Source: Centroberyx gerrardi
Taxonomy: Eukaryota; Chordata; Actinopteri; Beryciformes; Berycidae
Length of the DNA stretch: 64,000 bases
NCBI RefSeq assembly: GCF_048128805.1
Contig: NC_136016.1
Coordinates: 13,074,676-13,138,675 of the forward strand
Reading direction: 5' to 3'
The stretch's first letter is position 1, and each line of letters begins with the position of its first letter. Below, piece after piece: positions 33,791 to 45,775 of the stretch. The position numbers and the translations under genes were made by a program. The notes below the pieces were generated by a model, which saw nothing but the letters and a program-made list of their open reading frames with translations, made no database searches and was not told where the DNA came from.

Positions 33791-35962
33791 GACTCATTGT
33801 TTTGAACAAAAAAGAGGAAAATGTATTGTGTCATGTATTTTGTTATGTATTTGTCTTTAGTGTCATGTATTGTGTATGTATGGTTATATATGTTGTGCGT
33901 ATGATGGAAAATGAAAAAATAAAAAAGGGACTCATAGTTTTACATAGGGTTACACTTTTTCCTTAGCGATCAGATGACAACCAGCCAACGATCAGTGTTT
34001 ATGGCAGTACACCATACTGGTTGAAAATGCAGAAGGGTTGCAAAAAGGTCAGGTGAATTTTGTGAATACTGAGTCTGGGACATTATACTTTTCATTGTGT
34101 TGTTGGCTCCCCGCTTGGGGAAACAGGTTGTAGGTAGGGTTAGGCGTCCTATTGTATTCAAGCCTACTGATATTGATGTCATGACACCCTTTTGCTCCTG
34201 AACACACACACACAAATCTTTCAAATAGGATCCTCACCTCACCTGATAGATGGAGACAGGTTTTAAACCACTAGCGCACACTGGGTCTTTGTGTTTGCTG
34301 TTCTCCGTCCGCTGCTGTTTGCTGTGGAGAAAAAAGGGCAATTACTCAAACTCTCTGCCAGCCCGGCCCCCCTGCCTCCCTGCCCCCCTGCCCCATCAAA
34401 GCACTTAGTCCCTCTCCAAACTGCAGGCTGCCAGCGGTTCTCCTCATTACATGCTGCATGTTCTGCATTGCAACAGTAAGACGACAAACCCTGTCATGTG
34501 GATATTTTGTCAGACAGAACAGAGTTTAATCTAGAGATGGTTATGTTTCAGCTGAACCATAACCTGCAAGTAGTAAAATTAACACAAAATCAACTTAAAC
34601 CTCCTATTTTCGAGTCAGGCATTTGCTTTTTGGTGAATTGGAGCAATTTCCCCAGTAACTGGGTATTATAAATAAAAGAAACTCAGCAAGAGTGGAGTCT
34701 TAGCACTCTGCCACCTATATTTTCCATATAATGGGGTGAGGGGGGGGTGGGAGGTCTTAGGATTTTGAAGACTTTGAAGGAGACGTCACTTGGTGCTCAA
34801 AAACACAATCCATCGAAATTATGAGTTTCTTCAGTTTAGATTTTTAATACATTTAAATTTAAAACATAAAGTCTCTTTCCTATTACTTAATATTGTATTC
34901 ACCCTTTAGTGTTTTTAAGGATTGTCCTGAGTTGAAACCATAGTGAAATGGGTTAGGGTTAGGGTTTATCTCTTGTTTTAAAGATTATAATGTGCAGTTG
35001 CTTGTTTGACAGTTGATAAATCTAAGCAGCCTAACTTGACCCAAATTCCCTTTATTACTTTATTGGTTTTTCAGACAGTTGGTAGTAGAGAGACTGACTG
35101 ACTGTATGTTGACACGTGGTACAAGGAAAACGGGACCTTGCATACAGTGCAAAGGGACAATAGAAGACATATTGTACAGTAGACTATGCATATCACTGTA
35201 CAGATACTCATTCACCATTCAGTTTTGTAGACAGGCGTGCGTGTTTTGTGGCAGGCTGTAAACCTCATTCCAGACAGGTGTTTGAACCTGAACTGTGGCA
35301 AATATGCTGTGGTAAATATGCTTTATATGCAAATGCCACAGACATAGTAGGTGTTGGGACATTTGTCATGCAGCGTGTGGAAATTCTGGTTCATATGTTT
35401 ATTTGGCACTGGGCTATATAATACTATTTTGCAGCTAAAGCGTGACTCACCTTTGAGCTGTATTTCTTGTAGCACTGTATGGAATTTTTTTTTTTTAACA
35501 TAAAAATGTAACTAAAAAATTCCCCATTACTAAAGTTGGATGCAAAGAAATAAAGGCAAAGTGACTTTTTTTTGCCTTTCACACACACAGAAGGACGTTA
35601 AATCTGGATGAAATTGAGGAAAATGGATTAAGGCTAAATTATTCATTGAAAGTAATCGATCCAACATTAAAAGTTTAGTACTTGGAATTGGTATCAGCAG
35701 TGAAAAGATTGTATATGTTCATCTCTACTGTATGCAAATGTCTGTATGCAGACACATCCATTCACATTTTACTGGAGAAATGCACAAAGGTAGACATTTA
35801 TCAAAAAATATCATTGTATTCGACCACAAAAGGTGACACTTTTACATTTTTTTTGTCACCTTCCAGTTATGTGACAGCCTCTAACCACCAGGCCCCCCTT
35901 CTGCCACAGTATTCGGTTGAGAATCCCACCTATGACTCCCTCATTCCCCCTTAGGTGCTGTG

Positions 35963-36129
35963 ATGGAGGTGGCAGGCCCGTGGACAGAGGTGTTTGGGGG
36001 CTCGGACAGACAGGAGCCGTCCGGAGGAGAGGAGGCGTTGCTGGGGAGCTCCTCTCTCACCCTGGCCCCGCTGGTCACTGACTCTCCCTCTGTACGGCGC
36101 TCCCAGCCCATCCTCATCACTGCAAACAG
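35963..36129 (+). CDS. grb7: grb7 coding exon 1
   Basis: The exon begins at 35955 after ttccccctta-g; the ATG is at 35963. Encodes [13 protein letters not shown] to [13 protein letters not shown] (human VKRSQPLLIP). It ends in phase 2. Confidence 0.88.
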
Positions 36130-39100
36130 GTATGTGCTGCACGTGTACACAAACACACACACACACACACTGAAACCATTACTCATGCTGAGCGGGAGCT
36201 GATTGGGTTGCTACATATATGGTACACACACATACTGGACATGACTCAGTAGGCTTTGACAAGTAGGCGGTGGATATTGACTCAAGTCAGTGAGTCACCT
36301 TCAGGCCATGAGCCACGTCATCTGATGTTTTGACAAGCGGCTAGTTTCTTCAAAACAAAGACATTATTATTCAAGATACGCCAAGCCCTAAATACACAAA
36401 ACACTGGTCAGGAGTAATAAAAAGAGGTTTGTAGAGCGGGCTGGGAGTACACACGTTGTCCGGGTCACTGTGTTAACTGCTGAACACCAACTGTGGGGGA
36501 AAACAGTGGAGAGATGTTTTTCTTTCACTTCCTTGTTTCATTACGTTGCCTTGGTACTTCTGTTTCCTCTGCCCTAAATTAATAAAACAGTTGAAAAGAA
36601 AGAAAGCAACGTTTACTTGGTAAGCCTTTGATTACAGCTCCCTTATTTCCATATTAATGGTGTAAATGGTGAAAAAAACAACAAAAAAAAACATGGTCAA
36701 GTCATTATCAAGAGAATACGGGCATGGGTTGTCTCTTTAATTATTCATGGCTTATTTTTCTGAAGATATTACAGAATCCAATATTCATTCAAGGTCAAGT
36801 GAATCATAAGCCTGTTGGTAGCAGCAGAAACATCTGTGTTGCTTTTGTACTGCCTGTTTGCATTGTAATTACCAAAAAGGAATCTAATCGAAACTGCTAC
36901 TATTTTTTTCCCAATGCAGACCTGTTCTACTATGGTTTGCAGGATACAGGCGTGTGAATGCCAAAAACAGATATAGCTTAATGCCACGTTATTATAAAAA
37001 ATATAGTTTTTTGAAAAGACAATCTTAGTCCGTTTGAGAAATTAATAATCACTGTAATAATAATAATAATGCTAATTGTAGAATGTCTTCAGTTATTTTG
37101 GCTGGTTCTGACCTTACCTGACCCTGTATTCATTTATCCATTTCAATAACTTTTCCAGGTTTAAAGGCGTGGAGTCCCTGTCTTCCTCTGTCCCCTCCAT
37201 ACCCAATCCCTTTCCAGAGCTGTGCAGCCCCTCGCAGTCTCCAGTGCTCATTAGTTCACTCCCTCCACCGTCAAGTGACAAACATGTAAGTTCAAAGCCT
37301 TGTTTGGAAGCCTGTCCCCTCCGATTCTATTGCATCTGAAAAGGTTTTTAGACCCAGCTGCTAAGTGTCTGGCTGAGTTCTCAGGTCTGCTGTATTTTCT
37401 ATAACTATCAGGTTCATCCTTGAGTTTCTTTGGTCTGACCTTCACTGTCCAGTCTGAAATCACCACACCATTTTGATTCCCTTTCCTTTTCACTATCCCA
37501 TTTTCAATTTTGAATTAAAAGCCTAACTAATCAGCAAATTTTAGCCATTGAAGTCCCAGTCCGACGTTACCCACATGATTTGCCCACCCAATTACTTCTG
37601 AAAGACAACTGACAACAACTGAGGGGGCTGGATCCACAATTAAGACTTCTTCTGTACTGATAGCGCTTTCCCAGATATTTCAAAATTTTGTCAAGTAACC
37701 TCAGCAACATCAGCAGATGAATTCTTTAACTTGTTTGCTGATAGTGAGAGTAAAACATAGCTGGTTATGGTTCCTGTGATTGACAGAAAGGCCTAAGAGC
37801 ATATTGTTAATTATTATGACGTGATCTGAGTTGTGTTTCCATGCCTGTTCTGGCATATTTTAATTCACAAATGCTGCCAGAGAAAGCTTGTCTGTAATTA
37901 ATGTTGGGAAACAATCTGTCACTGTGCCACACTAGCCCCAGGGCGTTATATATATTTACTGGAACTGTACATATACACACGCACATACAAACACACACAT
38001 TAGTGATGCTTGGGTCTTTTGTGCAGACCCACAGCTGATTGTATTTTTTTCTTTTTATTTTCCACTGCACCTGCCCAGCTGTAATGGGACGAAGGAGCTG
38101 GAGTGGGGATGTGGAGAGATGGTGGGAGTGAGAGAGAGAAAAAAAACACAACTTTTTAGTCACTTTATGCTGACTGTTTTGTCTGTCGGTCTTAAGTATT
38201 AATGGTATAACCACATGCTGTGAAGAGACAAATGAAAATGCTGTTATTTTAGGCCATTTTGCATATTTTGGCAGGTGATTTCAACTCTGTGCCACACGTC
38301 AAATTAAATAAGATCTGAGCTTTCCAAAGCATTCCAAACTAGAGAACACAGAATCCAGGTACTAAAATGGTGAAAGTATCTAGATTTATGATGTGGGATA
38401 TAAAACTGAAGAATTCAACCTTTTAGTTCTGTGAAAGGGCAGAAGTGACGGGCAGAAGCCGTCTCCAGTTCAGTCCAATAGACAACTGAAATCATGTGAT
38501 CAGGCACCTAACACCCTGATAAAGAGCACATAGTTTAAACTCGGTATTTCCTCATGGAAACAATCGTTTCCTCAGTTGACACTGTATTTCCTTTTCTAGT
38601 ATGTGTAGCTTTGTGTGTGTTGATACACAGTAAAACACATCTCAGACTTTACCTGCTCTATGCCTTTTTGCAAGGTTTGCATTTCTAGGTCAGCAATTGC
38701 CTCAGGCATTGTGTACTGTAAAATCGGTTTAGCACTTTTTTAACACTCCATAAGATCAACACCTTTTCAGATCGTTAGAGTATTCTGAGGTGAATGTGTG
38801 AAATGATGCGATGTTTAAGGTTATACATTTTTCATAATATTTGATTGTAATCTCCATTGTTGATGTGCATTGCTTTGGGTCCTAAGCACAGGAATTGTAT
38901 ATTTTTTGAGTAAAGAGAGACATATTTTCACCCACCTCCCCAGCTGTTTAATAAAACCATTCAGCAGTCAAAGTGGACTGGCCGGATATTGAACTGAGAG
39001 GTTTCCACTGAAAGAATGTTCCGGCGCCGTCCCCCACGAGGCTCTCTACTTGATACTTAGCCATTATTTGCCCTGACTGTCGCCGGGTCTCACCCAACCA

Positions 39101-42100
39101 GTCAGGACTCGTTGATTGACAGCCGCAGTTTTCAGGTTGGGCAGGTTTGTTTTCCTTGGGTCGAGATTTGCTGCTGGAGCCAGACACTGTGTCAGACGGC
39201 ATGCTCTGCACAAACGTCATGACCCTGGAATAACCTGCACCTGGTTCACCTCAGTGGCGTCGGGCACGCCGACACTCGGCATGCCTGGCTGCCTCTCCCA
39301 TCGCACCTATTCCCCGACAGACAGGGAGGAGAGAGCGAGGATGCAGAAAGGCAGGAGAAGAAGATATACATTTTTCAGATTATTTTTTTGCGGTGAAGAG
39401 ATACAGAAAAGATGGGAGACAGATGGAATGACTTGCAGCAAAGGTTATGAAACCTGTGTTGTAAGCACACGTTTATTTTACCTCAAGCTAGAATAGGGAG
39501 AAATATGTCTTTTGAGAGAGAAGGTTAACAGACAGTGGGACACGATTGAGAAAAACACAGGTCAGGCCCCAGTGCCAGTCTAAAATTAGGAACGAATTGA
39601 AGAGCCCTCCCTCCCAGTGTCAAGGCTTATTAAATAAGTGATGGCTCTGTCTGTCATTGCAGTGCCACTGACAGGTTCTTGGCCTCACATCTTGGCTTCT
39701 TGTCACGAGTGTAGCTATGCTGAAACAGTGCCAATACCAGCTGTTTTCCGTCACTGTAAAATGTGTTGTACACTGAAACCTAGTGTGCCAGCCACAGATG
39801 TACTGGAGGGTAAACCCACCTACACTTAGTTTACTCGCCTTTTTAGGCTGATATCAACCTTACATTCATATCACACATATCATAGTAATCAAACTGATGT
39901 ACATCATATGAGGATAGGGTTGTTGAAGGAGTAAAGAAGCACAAATGAATGATTTTATGAAAATATACTTGATTTTTGTTTTATGTCGGTGGTTGGATTA
40001 CGAACTAACCTTTTTATTTCCCGTTGGGGTTAGGGTTAGGGTTATATCGCTATTTAATGATGGCAGCTCTTTCTAATGTACTTGTTTTCAATTACGACAG
40101 TGTGTGCCTTTTGGGCGGGGTTAAGGATTTGTTTTGCCTATTTGTGTGACTGTTTTACCACTTATTTTTAATACAACTTGCCTATTTTATTAATCGTTAC
40201 ATGTGTATTATGTGCATGCCATAAAGTTTCTGTCACTTTTTTACCTACCCTATCACCTTGATTTGGTGCACTCAACTCCATTTAATTTACTGTCTGGAGC
40301 TGGGCACCAACACTTTTCAGTTCTTCATAGCATGTTTGAATTGATCAAGGGCGTATCTGTCTTGGCCAAGAGAGATTTGTGGTCTTTCAACGTCTCAGGC
40401 AGGGACTGTGAGCTTCATGTGCATATGGGCGGGCGGTTAGTCGCTTGTCAACTATTCACTTTCGGTCGACATTCCACAAATAAAAGATGTAACGACTCGC
40501 TTTTAATTGTACCATCCCCCACCAGTTGATCAAGGTGTGTGGAGAGGACAGCCACAGCAGGTCCATGTGGGTTTCTGCAGCAGCCACAGCCAGGGAGGTG
40601 TGCCACATGCTGGTCCAGACGGCACACTGCAGCGACCAGGAGAACTGGGCTCTCATCGAGCTCCACCCCACCCTGGGCCTGGGTAAGACCCCACCACGAG
40701 ATATAAACGGAAATTTAAAATGAGCACCAACTGCCAAATTGGAACCGCTGTCTGACTATTCTCCTGTCTCCTCAGAGAGATGTCTGGAGGACCACGAGGT
40801 AGTGCTGGAGGTTCAGGCAACCTGGTCCGTCAAGGGAGACACCAAGCTCCTGTTCCGCAAAAACTACGCCAAGTACGAGTTCTTCAGAAAACCCGTGGTA
40901 AGCGGACCCACACACACAGAGCCTACAGTCTTTTTAAATCCTCAACTTATTGTCAACCTGTAATAATCCACACCCTAAATATCCATCTCTTCCACTTACA
41001 TCACAAAACACCTCGTGTAGCACCGAGTCAGAGTTTCACAATCGCCGTAAGCGTGTGACAGCAGACCAGAGGTGGCTGCAGTTCACGCTGATAAGGTGTG
41101 ATGTCACAGCAGTTAGTGACGCCTGTTGATTGACAGGTAGTGTGCCGGTGCAGACACACAGACTTCATGCTTCAGATATTTCCCAATGCGCAGGATCTTA
41201 TCTCTCCCTTGTGCTGTTTAAAAAGTGAATTTATCATCCCACCCCTATACTTATCTACCTCCCTAGACCTACACTTACACACACAGGACTTCACTACATT
41301 ACACCGCATATACAATTAGGCTCACACTTGCTGCATAACATCTCACCTTTGAGAAGAGTATTAGCAGAAACATCTGGGGGGAGGCCTCATCACAATCACA
41401 TAGTGTACATTTACACATACGTATGTTCTGTGTAGATTGATGGGTGGAGTTTGGCACTAACACTGCAAGTGGTTATGGAGAGCACTTTCGATAAAAACAC
41501 ATTCACATGCTTATGCAGACACTCTCTGTCTCTCTCTGTCTCTCTCTCTCTTTCTCTTTCTCTCAGTAATGTTGGAAAGCAGACTCAATTTCAGGAACAC
41601 ATTTGGCTTTATTTGCATGAGGGTTTATTTACTCAACGATTTGTCTAAACAAAGAAACACGTCATATGTTCCCTCTAAGCCATCTTAAATAGGAGTATAA
41701 TTCCTGAAAGGTATATTTGATCTTCGTAGTCAAACAGTCGCGGCCCTAAGCAGAGTGATCTGATCCGTGGGCTGATGAAGCGATAGGAGACTGACACTGC
41801 TGCTTTGTCTCGTAAATGAGCCTTTCCTCTTCGGAGGCCTTAATTGGCAGCTGTCTCCTTCCCTTTCCCAGCTCTTCTTCCCAGAGTGCATGATCTCCGA
41901 CAGCGCTGATGTCACCAAGGGGATGACGTCATCAGAGCTCATTCAGGTAAGCCAATAGAAGACAAAGGCTGTAAATGCAAACACAAACACAAACACAAAG
42001 GCTGCAAATGCAAATGATTTTTTTCATGACCTCAGTGCATTTCCATTGATATTTCACCCATGTATAACAATATTGATAAACTAAAGAAGTGATTAATAAA

Positions 42101-43632
42101 CTGAGATGTAAAAACATTTGAGATTCATGACTTATAGCGATATGAAGCTAAAAACTACACTTAGTTCCATTATACATCAGATTCTTGCTGTCAGATGAAA
42201 AAAATATATATCTTTAAAAGGTTTTATTTTCTGGGATTAAGAAGTTATACAATGGGCTTCAAATGTGTTTCATGGGTTACTAAACATATAAAAGATTGGG
42301 TCATCTTTTGGTCCAAGCATTCCCATTAAAAAGTCCCATAATTGGATTCGGGAAGTTTTTGGCTGATAACAGTGACATTATTAGTGAGTTGTATCTGCCC
42401 CAGCAGAACCTGCTCAGGTCTGGGACGTGTCCGGAGATCCAGGGCTTCCTGCATGTGAGGGAGCCCAGCCGCAAGGCGTGGAAGAGGGTCTACTTCTTCC
42501 TCCGACGCTCTGGCCTCTACTGCTCCACCAAGGGCTCCTCCAAGGTCAGCAGGTCAAGTGTAACTGTGTAGCCCTCAATCACAGTTACAGTCACAGAGGG
42601 CTTCACAGCGCTCACATTATGAAACATTAAAGGAAAGCAAAGAGCAAGGAAGTGTGTGCAAACAGAACAGCTAGAGTTTAAATCAATGACTGACTCGCCT
42701 TTTTATAACATGCACATCCGGTCCTGAAAATGTTGTGAATGCATGATATGTAATTGCATTTGATGAGCAAATCTGATTTTCATGCATGTGTGCGGACTAG
42801 GAGCCTCGCCACCTGCAGTACGTGGCTGATCTGGAGGACCTGAACGTCTACACTGTGGCCAACAGTCGTAAGCTGTACGGAGCCCTCGCCGACTTCACCT
42901 TCTGCATCAAGGTAACCACTTCCTCGGGGCTCTCGCCACAACCAAGACAGGATTATGCAGAAAAAATGTCCTCAAACCAGATGGAACAATGTGTTGGGAA
43001 CAGTTTTACCCTGGGGATTTGAGAACTGTTTGACTGGGGTTTGTGTGTCTGTGTGTGCCGTTGGCCTGTGTCCAAGTCAAAGCAAAAATCCCCCCTTTAG
43101 CATTCATATTATTCTTGTGATTGTGGACTGTTGAGTCAATATTTGTGTTCATTGTAATACTTCTGTTTTCCAGTAGCAGAATCCAGGGAACTAATACTCT
43201 CATTTTGTGAGGTTGTCAAGAAATGAATCCATGTCCTGCACCATAGACAATGATTTGGGAACTCATAGCATTTCAATAACTTGGGGTAAAATACATGAAT
43301 ACCGGTAATACACACTGATAATTTGTTATTGCACAGTAGATTCATATCATAGTAGTGCTAACAGTTCAGAACCAGAGTATTTACTTGTATACCTGAAATA
43401 TCCTCCTGGGTATTGTCACAGTGTCCACAAAATTGGTCTTCCATATACTGCCAACAGAGCAGTTTTAGGAGAAACTTGTTCATGTTCTTAAATCTGACTA
43501 AAATGTGCAAGATAATGACATTTTGTGTACATTTAAAGTTGTGTTACTGGACTTGCTGTTTAAACGTTTAAAACTGAAAAGGAGGGGCAAGTTGGTAATA
43601 TATTCACTTTGTATTCTGTTTGTATTCACTGA

Positions 43633-43691
<59 letters not shown>

Positions 43692-44854
43692 CCTTCCAGA
43701 AACCATGTCCGTGCTCAGGACCTGAAGCTCCTGTGTGCTGAGAATGAACAGACACGCACCTGTTGGACGTCCGCATTCAGGCTGTTCAAGGTTTTACAAC
43801 AATAAAATCCCAACAATAAAATAATCCCCCTCTTTCATTCTAATGCACTATAAATCCATTTTGGAAGCATATTGTAACCTGATGTTTACTAATGTTTACT
43901 GGCAAATACAGCTGATTACATTCTCTAAACTGTTTCTGTAAAGGATATCTCATTTATCCTCTTGGTCAGTAGACAAAGTAAAATCAGTAAATCATTTAAT
44001 TCCCTTCTTCCATGTGTGTGTGTGTGTGTGTGTGGTCAGTATGGGAAGCAGCTTCAGTGTAACTACCAGTTATCCAAGTTGGCTCCGCGATGCCTGGAGG
44101 GAACCAAGCACACAGATGGCAAAGTGAGCTCATCAGAGGATGCAACGTAGAGGAGTCTGAGCAATAATTAGAGTAGTGTCATCTTACATTCATGCTGTTA
44201 TGCCTTTTTTTTCAACTGAGCGTGTGTGTGTGTGCGTGTGTGCAGACAGAGTCTAGCCTGGTGGCCATGGACTTCTCAGGGAAGGCTGGAGGGCGGGTCA
44301 TCCAGAACCCCAGGGAGGCCCAGAGCGCTGAGAGGGAGGAGGGACTAGCCTGGAGGGTGAGCAGGGAGGGAGGGAGGGACGGATGGATGGATGGAGTGAG
44401 ACGGAGGGAAAGAGGAAGGTCAGGCTTACATGGTGAGCCGGGAGGGAGAGGGGGGAGGGACAGGCTGTGAGGTTGAGATGGAGAGAGATGGAGGGAGGGA
44501 GGGAGGAGGGATAGAGGCGGCGAGGGTGAGGCCTTCAGCTTGGAGAGAGGCAAAATTGGTGGAAGGCAAAATGATAGAGGAATCTGTGAGAAAGAGAGAG
44601 ACAGGATGGGTTTGACTGAGATGGGAGGGAGGATAGATAAACAGAGGGAGGGCAGGAGGTAAGGGGGATGTAAAATGTCTCAAATTGTGACCTTTTCTGT
44701 TGTTTTTGCCTCTCTCCTCTTTGCTGGCACAGAGGAGAGAAGCCCTGAGGTGCAGTCTGCCCAACCTGAACTCTGGAGCACGACCCTCCTGTAAGTCCAC
44801 TCAAGACCAGACAGATATTACATCACCTGTGTTTAGGCTGTTTAGGCTCATCCC

Positions 44855-44888
<34 letters not shown>

Positions 44889-45622
44889 ACATGCGTGTAT
44901 CCAGCCATCCACAGGACCCAGCTGTGGTTTCATGGTGGCGTTTCCAGGAAGGAAGCCCAGAGACTGATAGAGGAACAGGGGCTGGTAGACGGGTGAGTGG
45001 AGGAACTACGGCGAGGATCCGTGGCTTTTCAAATCTCTTTCAAAGTCTAGTTCATTATTCATTATGCAATGATAAAACATTGGCCGATGCATTATTCATG
45101 CTCCCATGTACAGATGTATCTTGAGTGAATAATATCTGTAGTGTTTTTTCTGTGTACATGACATTTACTCTAGGTTGGTGCGTGTGTGTCTGTGTGTGTG
45201 TGTGTGTGTGTGGGGGGGGGGGGTTTAGGATGTTCCTCATTCGTGAGAGCCAGCAGCATGCTCAGTGCTTCGTCCTCTCGCTGTGTTACAAGCTGAAAAC
45301 CAAACATTACCTGGTAATCCCTGTGAGTTCCCATCATTCTGTCAAAGATGATCAGTGTTTATACTCATACAGTAGTTGTACTGTACAACTAGTTCTGTGT
45401 TTTATCACTTCAAAAGGCAGAACTCTTGCTTTATGGTATATCCTCACTGTAAATAAGGTTCTCTTCCCTTTGCAGTGTGAGGAGGGAGGCAGGAAGTACT
45501 TCACCATGGACGACGGCTTGACTCTCTTCATAGACCTTCTGCAACTGGTGGAGTTCCACCAAATCAACAAGGGCATCCTGCCGGTCTGCCTCAAGCACCC
45601 TTGCATCTGTGTAGCACTCTAA
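35963..45622 (+). CDS. grb7: growth factor receptor-bound protein 7 (adaptor, RA-PH-BPS-SH2)
   Basis: GRB7 is a cytosolic adaptor that binds phosphotyrosines of receptors such as ERBB2 and of FAK, and affects cell migration. Fourteen exons (35963-36129, 37159-37285, 40526-40682, 40776-40897, 41872-41946, 42407-42544, 42801-42911, 43692-43790, 44040-44123, 44246-44356, 44733-44790, 44905-44992, 45229-45322, 45476-45622) give 525 aa in frame; human GRB7 has 532. In order: an N-terminal Pro/Ser region with [18 protein letters not shown]; a Ras-associating domain (about 99-185); a PH domain (about 222-335) with [14 protein letters not shown]; a BPS segment with [20 protein letters not shown]; and an SH2 domain (about 424-520) with WFHGG, FLIRES and a GILPVCLKH...VAL end. 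GRB7 rather than GRB10/GRB14 is favoured by the N-terminal block VRRSQPILI and the VAL terminus. Its human neighbourhood is 17q12, next to ERBB2. Five acceptors follow TG microsatellites. Confidence 0.95.
37159..37285 (+). CDS. grb7: grb7 coding exon 2: proline-rich [12 protein letters not shown] block
   Basis: Encodes [20 protein letters not shown], almost identical to human GRB7. The acceptor is ttttccag and the donor is cat|gtaagt. Confidence 0.93.
37286..40525 (+). other. grb7 intron 2 (3.2 kb)
   Basis: No exon seen. It includes a telomere-like tract near 40026-40044 and a GC-richer, repeat-free stretch around 39000-39310 that might be regulatory. Confidence 0.6.
40526..40682 (+). CDS. 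grb7: grb7 coding exon 3: Ras-associating domain
   Basis: Encodes [39 protein letters not shown] and IELHPTLGL. The donor is ctgg|gtaaga, phase 1. Confidence 0.95.
40776..40897 (+). CDS. grb7: grb7 coding exon 4: Ras-associating domain
   Basis: Encodes [19 protein letters not shown] and [18 protein letters not shown]. The acceptor is gtctcctcag. Confidence 0.95.
41872..41946 (+). CDS. grb7: grb7 coding exon 5: RA-PH linker
   Basis: This 75-base exon encodes [14 protein letters not shown] and GMTSSELIQ (human SLFPEKMVSS...EDLIQ). The acceptor is ccctttcccag. Confidence 0.93.
42407..42544 (+). CDS. grb7: grb7 coding exon 6: start of PH domain
   Basis: Encodes [20 protein letters not shown] and [20 protein letters not shown]. 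Of two tandem CAGs, the second is chosen so that LIQ|NLL matches human LIQNFL. Confidence 0.93.
42801..42911 (+). CDS. grb7: grb7 coding exon 7: PH domain
   Basis: Encodes [20 protein letters not shown] and [14 protein letters not shown]. The acceptor gcggactag is weak. Confidence 0.95.
43637..43689. repeat. (TG)n microsatellite forming the acceptor of grb7 exon 8
   Basis: 53 bases of pure TG run directly into AG at 43690-43691. There is no pyrimidine tract between repeat and exon. Confidence 0.97.
43692..43790 (+). CDS. grb7: grb7 coding exon 8: end of PH domain
   Basis: Encodes [20 protein letters not shown] and [13 protein letters not shown] (human EQSRTCWLAAFRLFK). The acceptor is TGTGTAG. 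The donor aag|gtttta is also non-consensus. Confidence 0.95.
44013..44034. repeat. (TG)11 next to the grb7 exon 9 acceptor
   Basis: Lies between a short pyrimidine tract (tcccttcttcc) and the acceptor gtcag. Confidence 0.95.
44040..44123 (+). CDS. grb7: grb7 coding exon 9
   Basis: Encodes [20 protein letters not shown] and GTKHTDGK (human YGVQLYKNYQQAQSRHLHPS). It is 28 codons, phase 0/0. Confidence 0.92.
44222..44242. repeat. (TG)n next to the grb7 exon 10 acceptor
   Basis: TG repeat with one C, ending in tgcag at the exon 10 boundary. Confidence 0.93.
44246..44356 (+). CDS. grb7: grb7 coding exon 10: BPS region
   Basis: Encodes [20 protein letters not shown] and [15 protein letters not shown], the IR/IGF1R-interacting BPS signature of the GRB7/10/14 family. 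Confidence 0.95.
44733..44790 (+). CDS. grb7: grb7 coding exon 11
   Basis: A 58-base exon encoding [19 protein letters not shown] (human RKKTNHRLSLPMPASG). Its acceptor (tttgctggcacag) has a normal pyrimidine tract. The preceding 370-base intron is GGGA-rich. Confidence 0.9.
44858..44887. repeat. (TG)15 upstream of the grb7 exon 12 acceptor
   Basis: Thirty bases of TG, then cacatgcgtgtatccag and the exon. Confidence 0.95.
44905..44992 (+). CDS. grb7: grb7 coding exon 12: start of SH2 domain
   Basis: Encodes [20 protein letters not shown] and IEEQGLVDG (human [20 protein letters not shown]). It ends in phase 2. Confidence 0.95.
45178..45223. repeat. (TG)n plus G12 upstream of the grb7 exon 13 acceptor
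   Basis: A TG repeat with one interruption, followed by twelve G (45212-45223), then tttag and the exon. Confidence 0.95.
45229..45322 (+). CDS. grb7: grb7 coding exon 13: SH2 phosphotyrosine pocket
   Basis: Encodes [20 protein letters not shown] and [11 protein letters not shown]. The invariant SH2 arginine is in FLIRES. Confidence 0.95.
45476..45622 (+). CDS. grb7: grb7 coding exon 14: end of SH2 and stop
   Basis: Encodes [20 protein letters not shown] and [19 protein letters not shown], ending CVAL and TAA. Confidence 0.96.
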   Translation, partial: CEEGGRKYFTMDDGLTLFIDLLQLVEFHQINKGILPVCLKHPCICVAL

Positions 45623-45775
45623 CCCCTTAACGGTCCACATTCCCTCTGTATGACCCCAGCATCATCCTCTGCACTCAAGATAGCCCCTCTGACCTCTGAC
45701 CTTTAGTTCCATGGTCCCTTCAGTGTCTCCTTTACTTAGGGTTAGACACAGATGCATCCGTTTGCGTGGATTTGC

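Larger units (their letters stand above)
32116..35954. other. arf2-grb7 intergenic region and grb7 5' flank
   Basis: No coding exon found. It holds two copies of an unclassified dispersed repeat, a short telomere-like stretch near 34950, and a GC-richer segment around 32800-33060 that may include a grb7 first exon. Confidence 0.6.

Noticed and set aside
35863..35950. Upstream in-frame-looking extension of grb7 (a frame ending ENPTYDSLIPP)
   Set aside because: It stops before the grb7 ATG and has no ATG of its own with a splice-compatible path. It forms the pyrimidine-rich region before the acceptor.
44212..44800. Long antisense frames over grb7 exons 10-11
   Set aside because: They are shadows of the GGGA-rich intron and coding exons, giving low-complexity Pro/Ser/Leu peptides.
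35963..45622. GRB10 or GRB14 identity
   Set aside because: The N-terminal [16 protein letters not shown] block, the VRRSQP motif, the short length (525 aa) and the VAL terminus all fit GRB7 better.
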